Assembly (NCBI GenBank): GCA_002897115.2
Contig: BCIH01000003.1
Location: 624,196 to 666,348 of the forward strand
Length of the DNA stretch: 42,153 bases
From: Prototheca cutis
Taxonomy: Eukaryota; Chlorophyta; Trebouxiophyceae; Chlorellales; Chlorellaceae
Direction: 5' to 3'
The notes under the pieces are model-generated. The model worked only from the letters and a program-made list of their open reading frames with translations, was not told where the DNA came from and ran no database searches. The translations under genes and the position numbers were made by a program. This document shows, one piece after another, positions 1-10,482 of this stretch (its first letter is position 1; every line of letters begins with the position of its first letter).

Positions 1-26
1 ACACACACACACACACACACACACAG
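1..26. repeat. (AC)13 microsatellite
   Basis: Uninterrupted AC dinucleotide run at the very left edge of the window. It may continue further left. Confidence 0.95.
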
Positions 27-1315
27 TCCCACTCATGCCTCTTTGCATGACACCATCTGATACCCAAGCTGGGAATTCTATTGGTCCAATGCACTGATTC
101 TAAATGTTGCTTGGGCCATGTCATGAGTACCACTCCCTCTCCCGATGCTGCAGGGTTCACACACCCACGCAGCGACACATTCGAGGAGCACTCTGCCTGT
201 GCATCCACAAAACTGTCGGAATGCACCTCATCAAGCAACATTGATCGCTGGAATGGGAAGCCTTTGGTTAGAAGGCCATGGCCATTGGCTGATTCGATGA
301 GGAAGTCCTACCCACAGAGCGGCTGCACATCCACGACCTGCTTCCCATCTGATTGCATTGCACTTTCCCCACAACGGGAACTGTACCCAATCACGGGGAA
401 CTGACTGTCGGGATTGCCGCTTCGATCACGAGCACCTCACTGCCAACATGTGAGGACAAAGTGCTTGATGCACCGACCTGTGCGTGAGGCACGAGTCCTC
501 CACCATGCATGAAGCAGTGGTTCACAAACATCCGTCCGGGAAGTGTGTGCATGCAGTTCCAACCAAAGGGTTCCACAACTGCACAAAGCCTCCATTGCCT
601 TCCCACGATGAAGGAATGAACGGCAGTGCATGCATCAGACACGTGCACTGCCATGCCGAGGTGGAAGGTTTCCAGCTCGCCTCAGTGCGTGGAGGAGGCT
701 CCTGCCCCTGAATTGACGTATCATCCACAGACGATGTTTCATGATACCAAGCATGATCCATAGCATGGCGGGCAAGGAAGCCCTCAGGATGTGTACTCAA
801 CGTTTGGTCCCGACGTCTGGGCGAGGGCCCACCGACACCGAATGCGGAAGTCAATCGCATCCAGGAATGGCGCGCAATGAAGGACAAAATCCGTCTCCAA
901 TCGAAACGAAGATTGGATGTATGCATTCTAAGATTGAAAGGGTTCTCGAAACCCGCTGCTCGCGATGCTTCGAGTGCTCAACCTCAGTCGCTGCACAACG
1001 CTGCGCTCTCTCGAAGGCTGTGGCCCTGATGAATGCGCGCCATGCAGTCGACGTTTTGCTCATGCACCTTGGAGTATGCTTAGAATGACAAGCACTTGCA
1101 TTCTCAGCCTGGTCCACGTTTGGGCAATGATGGGGAGATTTTGTGGGTCCTGGTGTGATCTCCATCCGATGTCATTGTCGGGGCCCCCGCTCGCAATGAC
1201 CGCGCCACTGCGCAGAGCGTATTGGCCGGCTGGTCCCTGTGTGGGAAATACATACAAGGTCAATAACAATCTATAGAGTGTGCACATCCATGCCGACGCC
1301 CATGACGAGGTCGGC
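27..1315. other. Intergenic region without a recognisable gene
   Basis: Several short overlapping open frames exist on both strands, but none has a recognisable motif, a consistent splice structure or family resemblance. An in-frame stop at 1274-1276 closes the ubiquitin-ligase frame just upstream of its proposed start. The stretch probably holds the ligase promoter and 5' leader, and perhaps the end of a neighbouring gene that I cannot identify. Confidence 0.5.
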
Positions 1316-4300
1316 ATGACGCGGCAGGGGAAGCGGGAGAGGGACCATAGCCGTACGCAGCAAGGCCGTGACAAGGTTGCTCGACTCTCCGCGGAGGCAG
1401 GGGAGGCGCCGCTCGGCAGCGCTCCCCAGGGCCATCCTCTCACACGAAACCGCGCAAGGGCGCGAGGCGAGGCGCCCATACCTGGTCAACCAGACCCAGA
1501 GCGCCTGGTGCACCCTTCCCGGAGCCCAGACTCGTGGAACAGGGAGACGGGAGCCATGGAGCGCAAGCCATACACCATGGACATGCAGGTGAGGGTGTTC
1601 GGGCATCGCTGCGCCGCTGGGCGTAGGGCCGGGGGTCCAGGACCCCCTCCCGCGAAGTGATCCATCCCGATTCGCCATGGTTCCGCGCCGGGGTTTGCTG
1701 GGTTCGCCGGGCCTGCTGGGTTGCGAATGAGACCGCCAGCCCGGCTGTAGCACTGGCCCCCGCCGTCATCGACTAATCCGCACCCTCTCATTGCTTCTTC
1801 CTAGGATAATGAGGAAGAAGAGGAGCTGCGGCAGGGCCGCCGGACGCTGCAGGGGCTGCTGCGGCGGCTGGGCGCCGGCTTGGAGGAGGTGTTCCACGCC
1901 GGGGGCAGCTCCGCGGGCGGCCGCGACCGCGGCTATGGCGGCAGCGGTGGCGGCAACGCCGCCACACGTGCCGCGCTGGCCCAGATCCGCACGGGGGATC
2001 CCGGCGAGCAGCTGGAAGGCCTGTCCGAGATCTGCGACCAGCTGGCGCTGTGCAATGAGGAGAGCCTGCTTGCCTTTCCCCTGGACTCTGCAGTGCCCCT
2101 CCTGGTATGTCTTCATGAGGGTGAGGGTGTTATGTGGTAGTTTGGGGGAGTGGGACCGGGGCGTGGGTTCTTGTGTACGCATGTGGACGAGGGGTCTGAA
2201 GAAACGCAGAGCCTCACCCCAAGCACTGGGGAGTCATTCCCACCGTTCTCATCATCACCTCAGCCATCTCCCTCACTCCAACCCCAGTATCCACTTATTG
2301 CTCCTGCAACAAAACACAGGTCCAGTGCTTGGAGAGCGACAGTCCCGACGTGGCGCTGCTGGCGGCCCGGGGGCTGACTTTCCTTGCCGACATCCCCGGC
2401 CTGGGCGTGGGTGCGCTGCTGCGGCACCGCGGCGCACCCGCGCTCGTGTCGCGCCTGCTGGCAATCGAGTACATCGACGTGGCCGAGCAGGCGCTGGCCG
2501 CGCTGCAAAAGCTCGCGTCCGAAGCCCCCGGCGCGGTGCTGCGGGCAGGCGCGCTCCCTGCGGTGCTGTCGTTCATCGATTTCTTCCCGCTCTCTGTCCA
2601 GCGCGCAGCGGCAGCCACAGCAGCGATGCTCTGCGGTGCGCTGGGCGCCGATGGCGAGCACGCCGCAACCGCAGCCCTGCCGGCTTTGCTGGCGCTCCTT
2701 CAATCCTCCGACTCGGCCGTCGCCGGCAGCGCGGCCTCGGCGTTGTCCGCGGCCACGGCACGCCTGGCCGTCGCCTCGAGACCTGCGCTCGCGGCGCTGC
2801 GAGACCAAGGGCTCATCAGCGGGCTATACGGCGCCGTGCAGGCGCGCGCCGGGGGGGAGCCCGCGGGCCCAGGAGCCGCACCCCTGGCCGCACCGGCGTT
2901 TCATTCACTGGTTTCCGCGCTGACTGTCGCTGCAAGAACACTGCCGGACGACGTGCCCGCCGCGCTGCTCAACGCTGGGGCGCTGACCTGCGCAGCGCAG
3001 CTCCTGGACGGCAGCGGTGGGAGTGGTGATGCAACCGGAGGAACGCCACCGCCGCCGCCGTCCTCCGGAGCAGCCGAAGCCGGCGGCACGATGTCGCCGC
3101 GGGCCGCGGTGGGGCTGGGCCGTTCGCCCGAGCAGCTCAATTCGGTGGTGTCCTGGGTGGTGGCACTGCTGCCAGAGCCCAGCGACGATGGTGATGAGGA
3201 GGAGAGTGATGAGGAGGAGAGTGACGACGAGCATAATCACGAGGGTGACGGCGACGAGGATGTGGCCAGCCCAGGCTCATCCCCGCGACATCTCGACAAC
3301 ACATCCACACACAATCACCTGGCGATCCCAGAGGACACGGTGGCGTCGCTGGCCGGGTCGCTGCTGTCGGCGGCAGCGACGTCCAGCTCTTCGGTGTTAA
3401 CTTCGACGTGCCTATCGGCGCTGGACCGGCTGCTGGCGGCCGCAGACCCGGCGGCCGCGCGTGCCGCACTGCTCCCTCTGCCCGTGTCGTCCACGCTGGC
3501 AGGTCTGGCCCGGGCGGGGGGGTCGGCCGAGAGTACCCGCCACGTGCTCACGGTTGCCGCGCGCGTGCTGCGCCTCCTTCCAAAGGCCGCCCCCGCCGCA
3601 TTTGCGCGCGAAGGCCTCCTCCATGCACTTTCTGCGGTTGCGGGCGTTGTTTCCGACGATGCCGACAAGGCTCCTGAGAGCACCACTGCCCCCGCAAGCA
3701 CGGATCGCGAACGTGCCGGCGCCACCGGCTCGGCGCGGCCCGGTACAACGACGACGCAGCTGGAACGGGACAATGCTGCCCGGGCGGCTCTCCTGCTGCG
3801 GCGCTGCCGGGCGCGTGCAGGGGCGACCGCGGAGTCGGAGGCCGTCGCCGCGATTCGGGCGCACGCTTCGCGACTGCCCGACCCCGCCGCGCTGGACGCG
3901 CTGCTGGAAGTGCTTTCTTCTGGCGCCACGCTGAGCACGTTTGAGCTGCTGAGCACGGGCGCACTGGACGCGCTGTGCGGCTACCTTGCCGGCACGGGGC
4001 TCGAGCGCGAGGGGCTCGAGGCGCGGCTACTGCGTCTTGCAGCATTTGTCGATGCCGCCGGCGGTGGTCTACCGCCGATTGTCACACCGAGCACAGGCCA
4101 GACCGCCTACCCCACGCGTGCGGCGGCACTGGCCGCGCATGCAATGACAGCACTGGAGGCCATGGAGTGCCTGGCGGTGCCGCAGCCGCTGCTGCCTCCA
4201 GCCGCCGGCTCGTGGTCGGTTTTTGGCCGTCGCAGCGCCCTGTTTGGCGGCGGCGGGAGTGGTTTGGCTGCGTCGGCATCTGAAGCCGCCGGCGCAGCGG

Positions 4301-7300
4301 GACGACTGTCCGCGGGCCTGGACGCGCTGTCCACGCCCATCAACTTGCGTTTTGTGCGCTGCACGGGAGAAGAGGCGGCGCTGAGGGATCACGATGCCAG
4401 CGTCGTGGCCGTCGTGCCTCTGGTCACCCTGGCGGCAGTGGAAGACTTTTTGTGGCCCCGCGTCTGCCGCGGGTCGCCTGACGGCGCTGGTGGCGGTGTG
4501 GGGGAGCGACTGGCCGGTGGTAGTCGGCAGCAGGGCGGCAGTCAACCTGATTTGGAGCGTGGCCGGGACGCTGCCGCCGGTGCCAGCGACGACAGCAATG
4601 CTGCACCACAACAGGGATCACGGCGCCGTCGGGAAGGTGGAAACGACGGCCGGACGACTTTGGGCCGGCGGCTCACCCGCACACAGGCCCGCGCCGCGGC
4701 CGAGGCCGAGGTCCTCGCCCAGGGGAGCCACGCTGCTGGCGCTGGGAATGCGGATGCCCGTGGCACTGATGACAGCGGTGACGACGACGAAGGGGCGGCG
4801 CTGCAGCACGACGACTCGGGGATGGACTGGCTCACGCACGGCATGGACGGCGCTGATGACGACAACGACAGCGACGAAAACGAGGACAGCAGTGATGGTG
4901 AGGACAGCGATGGATCTTCATCATCCGATGATGATGTTGTGGACGACCACGAGCATGGCCTGGCTTTGCCAGGTGGCGGGACCTCAGACAACGAGACCGG
5001 TGCCGATGCCGAGTTTGCCCCGGTGCGCAGCGTCAGCCTCGATGCACCAACCGGCACTGCCGGTGCGGGAAGTGGGAGCTACGGCGGCCCAGTGGCGTTG
5101 ACAGGTCGTGGCGGGGCGGGGCTGAGCGCGGCTGCGGTGGCGCGCAGCGCCCCGGCACACGCGGGTTTAGCCGGCCGCGAGGCCTTGCCAAGCGGCACCG
5201 CCGGTCATGCCACGCGTAGCTCCACCGCCGCAGGTACCGTGGCCGCGCGGGTGGACGCCGCGAGCGCCGGCTCGTCGTCGGCGTCGTCCTACGCCAGTGC
5301 GTTGACCGGCACCGGCGCGGAGCCGCGGCTGACGTTTGTATACCGGGGTCGCGCTCTGCCGCGGGACGTGCCCCTGCTGCGTGTGCTGTGCAAGGCCCTG
5401 AGCGCCAGCGCCGGGGGCACCGAGGCCGGGGCCCGGCTCTGGGGGGATGTCCACCGCGTGCAGTACCGCTGCTGGCTCCCGGAAGACGATGAGGACGGTG
5501 GTGAAGGGCGTCGGCGGCTGCAGGGAGTAGGAGAGATGCAGTCTGATGAGGACATTGTCGTAGACGCGCCAAAGTCTGCAGCTGAGGCCTTTCCCGGCGC
5601 TATGTCGTCATCAAACTCGGCCCAGATCCCCGTGGCGCTGCAGCCGCTGCTGGCGCTCGACTTTGCTCGGGTGCCCGATGACTTGGCCGAGGCCCTGGGC
5701 CGGGGGGGCGCGGCGCCTGCAGCCGCGGCGTTGTTGGCCGCACTGGGCGAGCTGGACGCGCGCCTTCCCTTGCTCCGGGCCTGGGTCGCACGCTACGAGG
5801 CTGCTGGGAGGCCCCCCGGTGCAGGTGATGATGCGCTGGTGTTGGACAAGACGAGGCCGGGCTCCGTGCCTCTGCAGCCATCATCGTCCTCCCCGTCGTC
5901 GCGGCTGCTCCCAGCGGGGGCAGTGACGAGCTGGCGGCTGGCGGCTAAAGTGTCCTCCGCGCTCGCAGACGTCGTGGCGGCTTCGGCGGGACTGTTGCCC
6001 GACTGGGTCGTGGCACTGGGCCAGCCGCCTCTGGCGCGCCTCCTGCCCTTTGACACGCGGCGCCTGCTCTTCCGCATGACGGCGCTGGGTCCCGGCCGTG
6101 CGCTGCTGGCCGCGGCGGCGGCGGTTGCCGGTGAGAGCGGCGCGTCCACGCCCCGCTCGGCCGGCGGTGGAGAAGCCGCCCGGGGGATGCTGTCCTCATC
6201 GTCAGCAACGACAGCGGGCTCACAGGCGTCCAATGCGGCGGCAGCCGCTGCGGCCCGCGCGGCGCGCGTGCCGCGGCATCGCGTGCGCCTGTCGCGGCGC
6301 CGCGTGGTGGAGTCGGCGGGCAAAGTGTTTGCCATGCCGGGAATGACGGGGGCGTCGCTGGAGGTGGAGTACCATGGCGAAGCCGGCACGGGCCTGGGGC
6401 CCACACTGGAATTTTACACGCTGCTCGCCGCAGAGCTGGTCGGGCCACGCCACGCCGGGCTTTGGATGAACGGCCAGGCAGATGTTGCGAGGGGTGGTGG
6501 TACTGGCGGTGGTCTGGAGGCACCCAAGGCGCGTGAAACAGGCGATCCCAGCGCCGCTGCGACATCCGCCGACGCCCAACGGCCGGCACAGCACACCCGC
6601 CACCATCATCACCATCACCATCATCACGGCAGCCACAGCCACGATAACAACAATGCCTCCAGGCCGCGGCGGCGGTCGAGCATCGGACAGTTGGCGCGAC
6701 AGGACGCCGTGGCCCTGGCGGCGGGCGGCTCAGCCGGACCCGGTTCGGCGCCAGGCGGGCTGTTCCCCGCACCGCTTGCACCCGGGTTCCCTGCTGCGGC
6801 GGCGAGATGCGCGGTTATGCACACCGCGGGCGCGGCCGCGGCCAAGGCGTTGCAGGACGGCCGGCTGTTCGACTTGCCCCTCGCACCGCTGATGTGGCGC
6901 CGCGTCCTCGAGGGGTGCGAGGGTAGTGGTGGTGGTAGGAGCAGTAGTACAACCAACAAGAGTGGCGACCGCCCTGCATCTCCCCCGCCGGATCTGGACG
7001 ATCTCGCCACGCTGGACCCGGCGCTGGCATCAGGCCTGCGCAAGCTGCTGGCCGCCGCAGGCTCAGGCTGCGTGGACGGCGTGCCGCTGCAGGATCTCTG
7101 CATCCCGCTGCACGAACTGCCGGGCTACCCTGGTTACCAACTCGCAATTGACGGGAGTGGGAAGCGGGGTGAAGCTCTGTGCCCCGACGACGCCGATGAA
7201 GAAGCAGTCGTGACTGTGTCGACGGTGAAACCCTACGTGGCGGCGGTGCTGGATGCGCTGCTGGGCTCGGGCGTGCAGCGACAGATCGACGCGTTTCGCG

Positions 7301-8041
7301 CCGGGGTCGAACAGTTTGTGCCCCCGGCCGCGCTGGCCGGGTTTGACCCGGCAGAGCTAGAGCTCCTTCTTTGCGGCGAGTACATGGATGAATGGGTAGA
7401 AGGGGATTTTCCTTGGCGGTTCTTCTTGCTATAATTTTTCCCCCTGGATTGATTTGTCCTCTGTGGGTTCTCGTTTGGTAGGGAAAAAGGGAGCCTCTTC
7501 CGCTGACAACACACCCAACAACCTCCTAACAACCCCTCAACAAAACAAAAAAAACACAGGCTCTGGCGAGGCATGGACGGAGGAGGAGCTGCGGGGCTGG
7601 CTGCACTGCGACCACGGGTACACACGGTCGTCGACCGTCATCGGCTGGCTGGTGGAGGTGCTGGCCGAACTGGATGCCAAGCAGCGTCGCGCTTTCCTCG
7701 CGTTTGCCACGGGCGCGCCGCGANTGCCGCCCGGGGGACTGGCCGCGCTGCGACCGCCGCTCACAGTCGTGCGCAAGACGGCCCCCGGGGCCGGGACTGG
7801 GGGCGTGGCNACGGGCACAAGGGATGCGGGGCCCAGCCCGGGCAGTGGCATCGCTGCTTCGCCGCGGCTGGCTTCCAGCCTGGGGAGCTACGACGGCAGC
7901 GCCGAAGCCGACGCCGATTTACCATCGGTGATGACCTGTGCCAACTACATCAAGTTGCCGCCCTACAGCAGCAAGGCGATGCTGCGTCGGCGGCTGCTGT
8001 TTGTCCTGGCAGAAGGCCTGGGGTCGTTCGACCTGTCCTGA
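1316..8041 (+). CDS. UPL3: UPL3/TRIP12-type HECT E3 ubiquitin-protein ligase
   Basis: E3 ligase that accepts ubiquitin from an E2 on a catalytic cysteine and passes it to substrates. Exons: 1316..1588, 1805..2104, 2320..7375, 7560..8041, giving about 2036 aa. The N-terminus is basic; ATG 1556 is an alternative start in the same frame. The 'LQGLLRRLGAGLEEV' block (about residues 104-118) and the following armadillo-like repeats are typical of UPL3/UPL4. Two acidic stretches lie near 3186-3264 and 4753-4960. The HECT domain has 'GTGLGPTLEFYT' near residue 1547 and 'AKALQDGRL' further on. The end reads 'PSVMTCANYIKLPPYS...', with the thioester Cys at 7937-7939 (about C2003), 33 residues from the C-terminus. 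Oddities: a His9 run in the N-lobe (about 6603-6630), a likely GC-AG last intron, and ambiguous bases at 7724 (codon NTG, expected Leu) and 7810. The family is secure; the first exon is less so. Confidence 0.93.
7376..7559 (+). other. Probable GC-AG intron in the HECT ligase gene
   Basis: Placing the donor at 7376 (GCGAGT) and the acceptor at 7558-7559 (acacAG) joins '...LLLCG' to 'SGEAWTEEEL'. This matches the UPL3 family spacing between LLCG and the following W-x-x-E block without a gap. The canonical GT at 7380 leaves the wrong phase. GT at 7396 works only with an acceptor at 7570 that lacks a pyrimidine tract, and it changes the conserved spacing. Confidence 0.7.
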
Positions 8042-8710
8042 GAAGAAATGGATGGATGTGCGAGGGTTCAAGTGGCGCCTCCGACCTCCTCCCACGTCTG
8101 TCTGTCTCCCACCACCCAGGCATCTTTCGGTGATCCCCACCCACCACCCACCACTCATGTTCATCATATAGACCAGCGCTGGGTGCTGTTCCTCATTCCT
8201 TCCTCCTCCCGCAAGTAATACCCCCTTTTCCCAAACACCACACTCCCCGTCGCCTGCCTCTGTGCGTCTCGAAGAGCCCCATTGCATGCGTGCCTCCGGC
8301 ATTCATGCCTGTTCCTCGCTTCCTTGGTTCCTGCACCCCGTGGATGGTGCACCTTGTTGGCGGCAAACCGCCAATTTCGTTGCCAAGCCATGCCAGATTC
8401 GGCGTCCCCGGCATACCCACGCTTCTCGTGTCGACGTTTGGGTTGTCTCTACCCAAATGTTCCTCATCTGGTGATTGTGTGCACCCAGGGTGCTGGATGG
8501 GCCCCCTCTCCCTCCAAGGGGAATCGGCAGTTCGCAGGCTGCATTCCGCCATGAGGCGTCCCAAGGCACTCCCCGATGCACATCTGCGCTGTGTCACTGC
8601 TGCTGTAATCTAGCTGTACATATGTTTGGCAGAAATAGCGACCTCGTCCGTCCTACGCAGCATATACGCACACTGAGTGATCGAAGGCATGCACAGGAAT
8701 CATGGTCTGC
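8042..8710. other. Convergent 3' intergenic region
   Basis: This stretch separates the ends of the ligase (+) and TPR (-) genes. It has no supported coding sequence. It contains the TGTAA at 8604-8608, a plausible polyadenylation signal for a long ligase 3' UTR. Confidence 0.5.
8604..8608 (+). terminator. TGTAA polyadenylation signal (candidate)
   Basis: TGTAA is the usual green-algal polyadenylation signal. This one lies about 560 bases after the ligase stop, so assigning it to that gene is tentative. Confidence 0.35.
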
Positions 8711-10012
8711 CTACTGTGCTGTGCCACCAGCAACTCCAGGCACAGCGATGGCGCCGCCGCGAGCGTGGAGGATGCCCTCCAACCGCCGCCGCCCGTCAAC
8801 ATCCAGCTGGGCCAATGTGCCGAGCGCATCGATCCACGACTCGGCCTCGTCAGCATCGTCAAACACAAGGAACCGGCCCAGCGGCGCGTCGCGCAGAGCC
8901 ATCCACACCGCCTCACCGGGGGGCAGGGAGGGATCGGCGCAGCGGTGGGCGCCGCGGATGGACGCAGCCGGCAGGCGGAACGTCGGGCATTCCTCGTCAG
9001 CGCTGCCGCGCAGCTCTCGCGCGTCAATCTCCAGGACGCCTCGGACCCACTCCACGGGGCTGGTATGAGGTTTCGTGCCGCGGGGAAGGCGATTGCTCTC
9101 CGCTGAACCAATGTCTGCCTGGAGCCAGGCCACCCCGCGACGCAGCGACGGCAGCGGCAACATCGGCGCCACCGTCTCCAGGCTACGTGTGTATGCTTCA
9201 TTGACACCCTCGTCGTGGCGCAGTGCTGCTGCCAGCGCGACGTACAACGCCGCCGAAGAGAACGCCGCCCGTGCCGCGGCCATCGATGCCTGTTGTGCCG
9301 CCGCGGAGCTCCCTGTCCCCGCAGTAGTGCCGCCGCTGCGCCTTGCGGCAGCCAGGGAATACAACGCGGTGCCGGCGTTGTACGCAGCGCGGTGAAAATC
9401 AGGTCGTCTGCGGAGTGCTTCGCGGAAACGGGCGACGGCCGCGCCCAAGAGCACCTGCGCCTCGGAGGGATCGCCGGCCGAGCCGGCCAGCTCCTGCAGG
9501 ACCAGGCCTGCATTGTTCAGGGCCTGAGGGTTCGTGGGATCCAGGCGCAGCGCCGCTGCGTACCGATCCAGTGCCGCTGCCAAGAGCGGGGAAGGGGTGG
9601 GAGGGGGGCGGAGGGCCTCGGACCCCGTGGGCCGCTTCGCGCCGGGTTTACCGCCACCCGCCGCCGCGGCCTGGGCCTCCGCAACTGCAGCCGCCTGCCT
9701 GTCCAGCCGTGCCAGGTCGGACAATGCCACGCCATGATTGTAGAGTGTCGCTACGTGTGAATGGCCAGCGAGAGCGCTGGCCCGCTGGTACGCTTCGCAT
9801 GCGGCGCGCAGGCTGGCGCACCGGTGGATGTCGGGCTCGCCCGCGGCGCGTTCCTGCAGGGCCAGGGCCTCGCGGTAGGCCTCTGCAAAAGCCCGGGACT
9901 CGGGGTCAGGGGAGTTGCCGGGACCAGAGTCTTGGGAGGTCTGGGCGCCAGCCTCCAGGACACCCAGGGCAACTTGCAGCTCGGCAGCCCGGGGCACCAG
10001 CGTCGAAGTCAT
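8711..10012 (-). CDS. TPR-repeat protein with an uncharacterised C-terminal domain
   Basis: Single-exon gene of 433 aa starting at the first ATG (10012). Helical TPR-like units are visible at about residues 71-105 ('ACEAYQRASALAG...YNHGVALSDL'), 145-177 ('DRYAAALRLDPTNPQALNNAG') and 191-222 ('RFREALRRRPDFHRAAYNAG'). The DPxNxxALxNxG pattern is characteristic. The repeats are separated by Ala/Gly-rich spacers. The C-terminal 60 residues ('VWMALRDAPLGRFLVFDD...') look like a compact strand-then-helix fold, which could be PH-like, but I do not recognise it. TPRs act as protein-protein scaffolds; the partner is unknown. The gene converges on the ligase gene and diverges from ASNSD1. It is the only intronless gene in the window. 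Confidence 0.8.
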   Translation of the reverse strand: MTSTLVPRAAELQVALGVLEAGAQTSQDSGPGNSPDPESRAFAEAYREALALQERAAGEPDIHRCASLRAACEAYQRASALAGHSHVATLYNHGVALSDLARLDRQAAAVAEAQAAAAGGGKPGAKRPTGSEALRPPPTPSPLLAAALDRYAAALRLDPTNPQALNNAGLVLQELAGSAGDPSEAQVLLGAAVARFREALRRRPDFHRAAYNAGTALYSLAAARRSGGTTAGTGSSAAAQQASMAAARAAFSSAALYVALAAALRHDEGVNEAYTRSLETVAPMLPLPSLRRGVAWLQADIGSAESNRLPRGTKPHTSPVEWVRGVLEIDARELRGSADEECPTFRLPAASIRGAHRCADPSLPPGEAVWMALRDAPLGRFLVFDDADEAESWIDALGTLAQLDVDGRRRLEGILHARGGAIAVPGVAGGTAQ

Positions 10013-10482
10013 GGTCGCTCGGTGGGGTTTATTCAGTGCCTGGGTCAATGGAACTTCGCCAGATCAGGGTATGCGGCCTGATCTGAAGATTGGAGGTGGT
10101 GGAACAGTGACAACGCACCCCTGGAAGGGTACGCCGGGCGTCGTCAATGCCCAGCGATCGAAGAATGCAAGGTACAAAACCGCTGCTATGCTCTCGACTA
10201 TAAAATCCAAAGGTGGAAGGCAAACTCTCTTTGATCTGAAACGCGGCTCGAGAGACCATCGCGCCATCCGGGCATGGCTTGATCGAAAGGCAAACCTCCC
10301 CAGGGTTCCCTGCCACCGACATTCCATACGCAAAAATGTTTTGCAGCGCTTTTTACGCTCGTTGGGACGTCCCAAAACTGTTGATTCTATATTGCATGCA
10401 CTCTGTTACGATTGTTATTGAATACCATGATCTAGCATTAGGGATTCTTGCTATGCCTTGAGCAGGGGTGCCGACGGCAGGC
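10013..10482. promoter_or_regulatory. Divergent promoter region, TPR gene / ASNSD1
   Basis: 470 bases between two head-to-head start codons. A TATAAAA lies at 10199-10205, roughly 280 bases before the ASNSD1 ATG. The stretch is more AT-rich than the flanking coding DNA. No coding sequence is supported here. Confidence 0.4.

Noticed and set aside
1..1315. Overlapping short frames on both strands at the left edge
   Set aside because: None shows a motif or consistent coding signature; they overlap each other in all frames.
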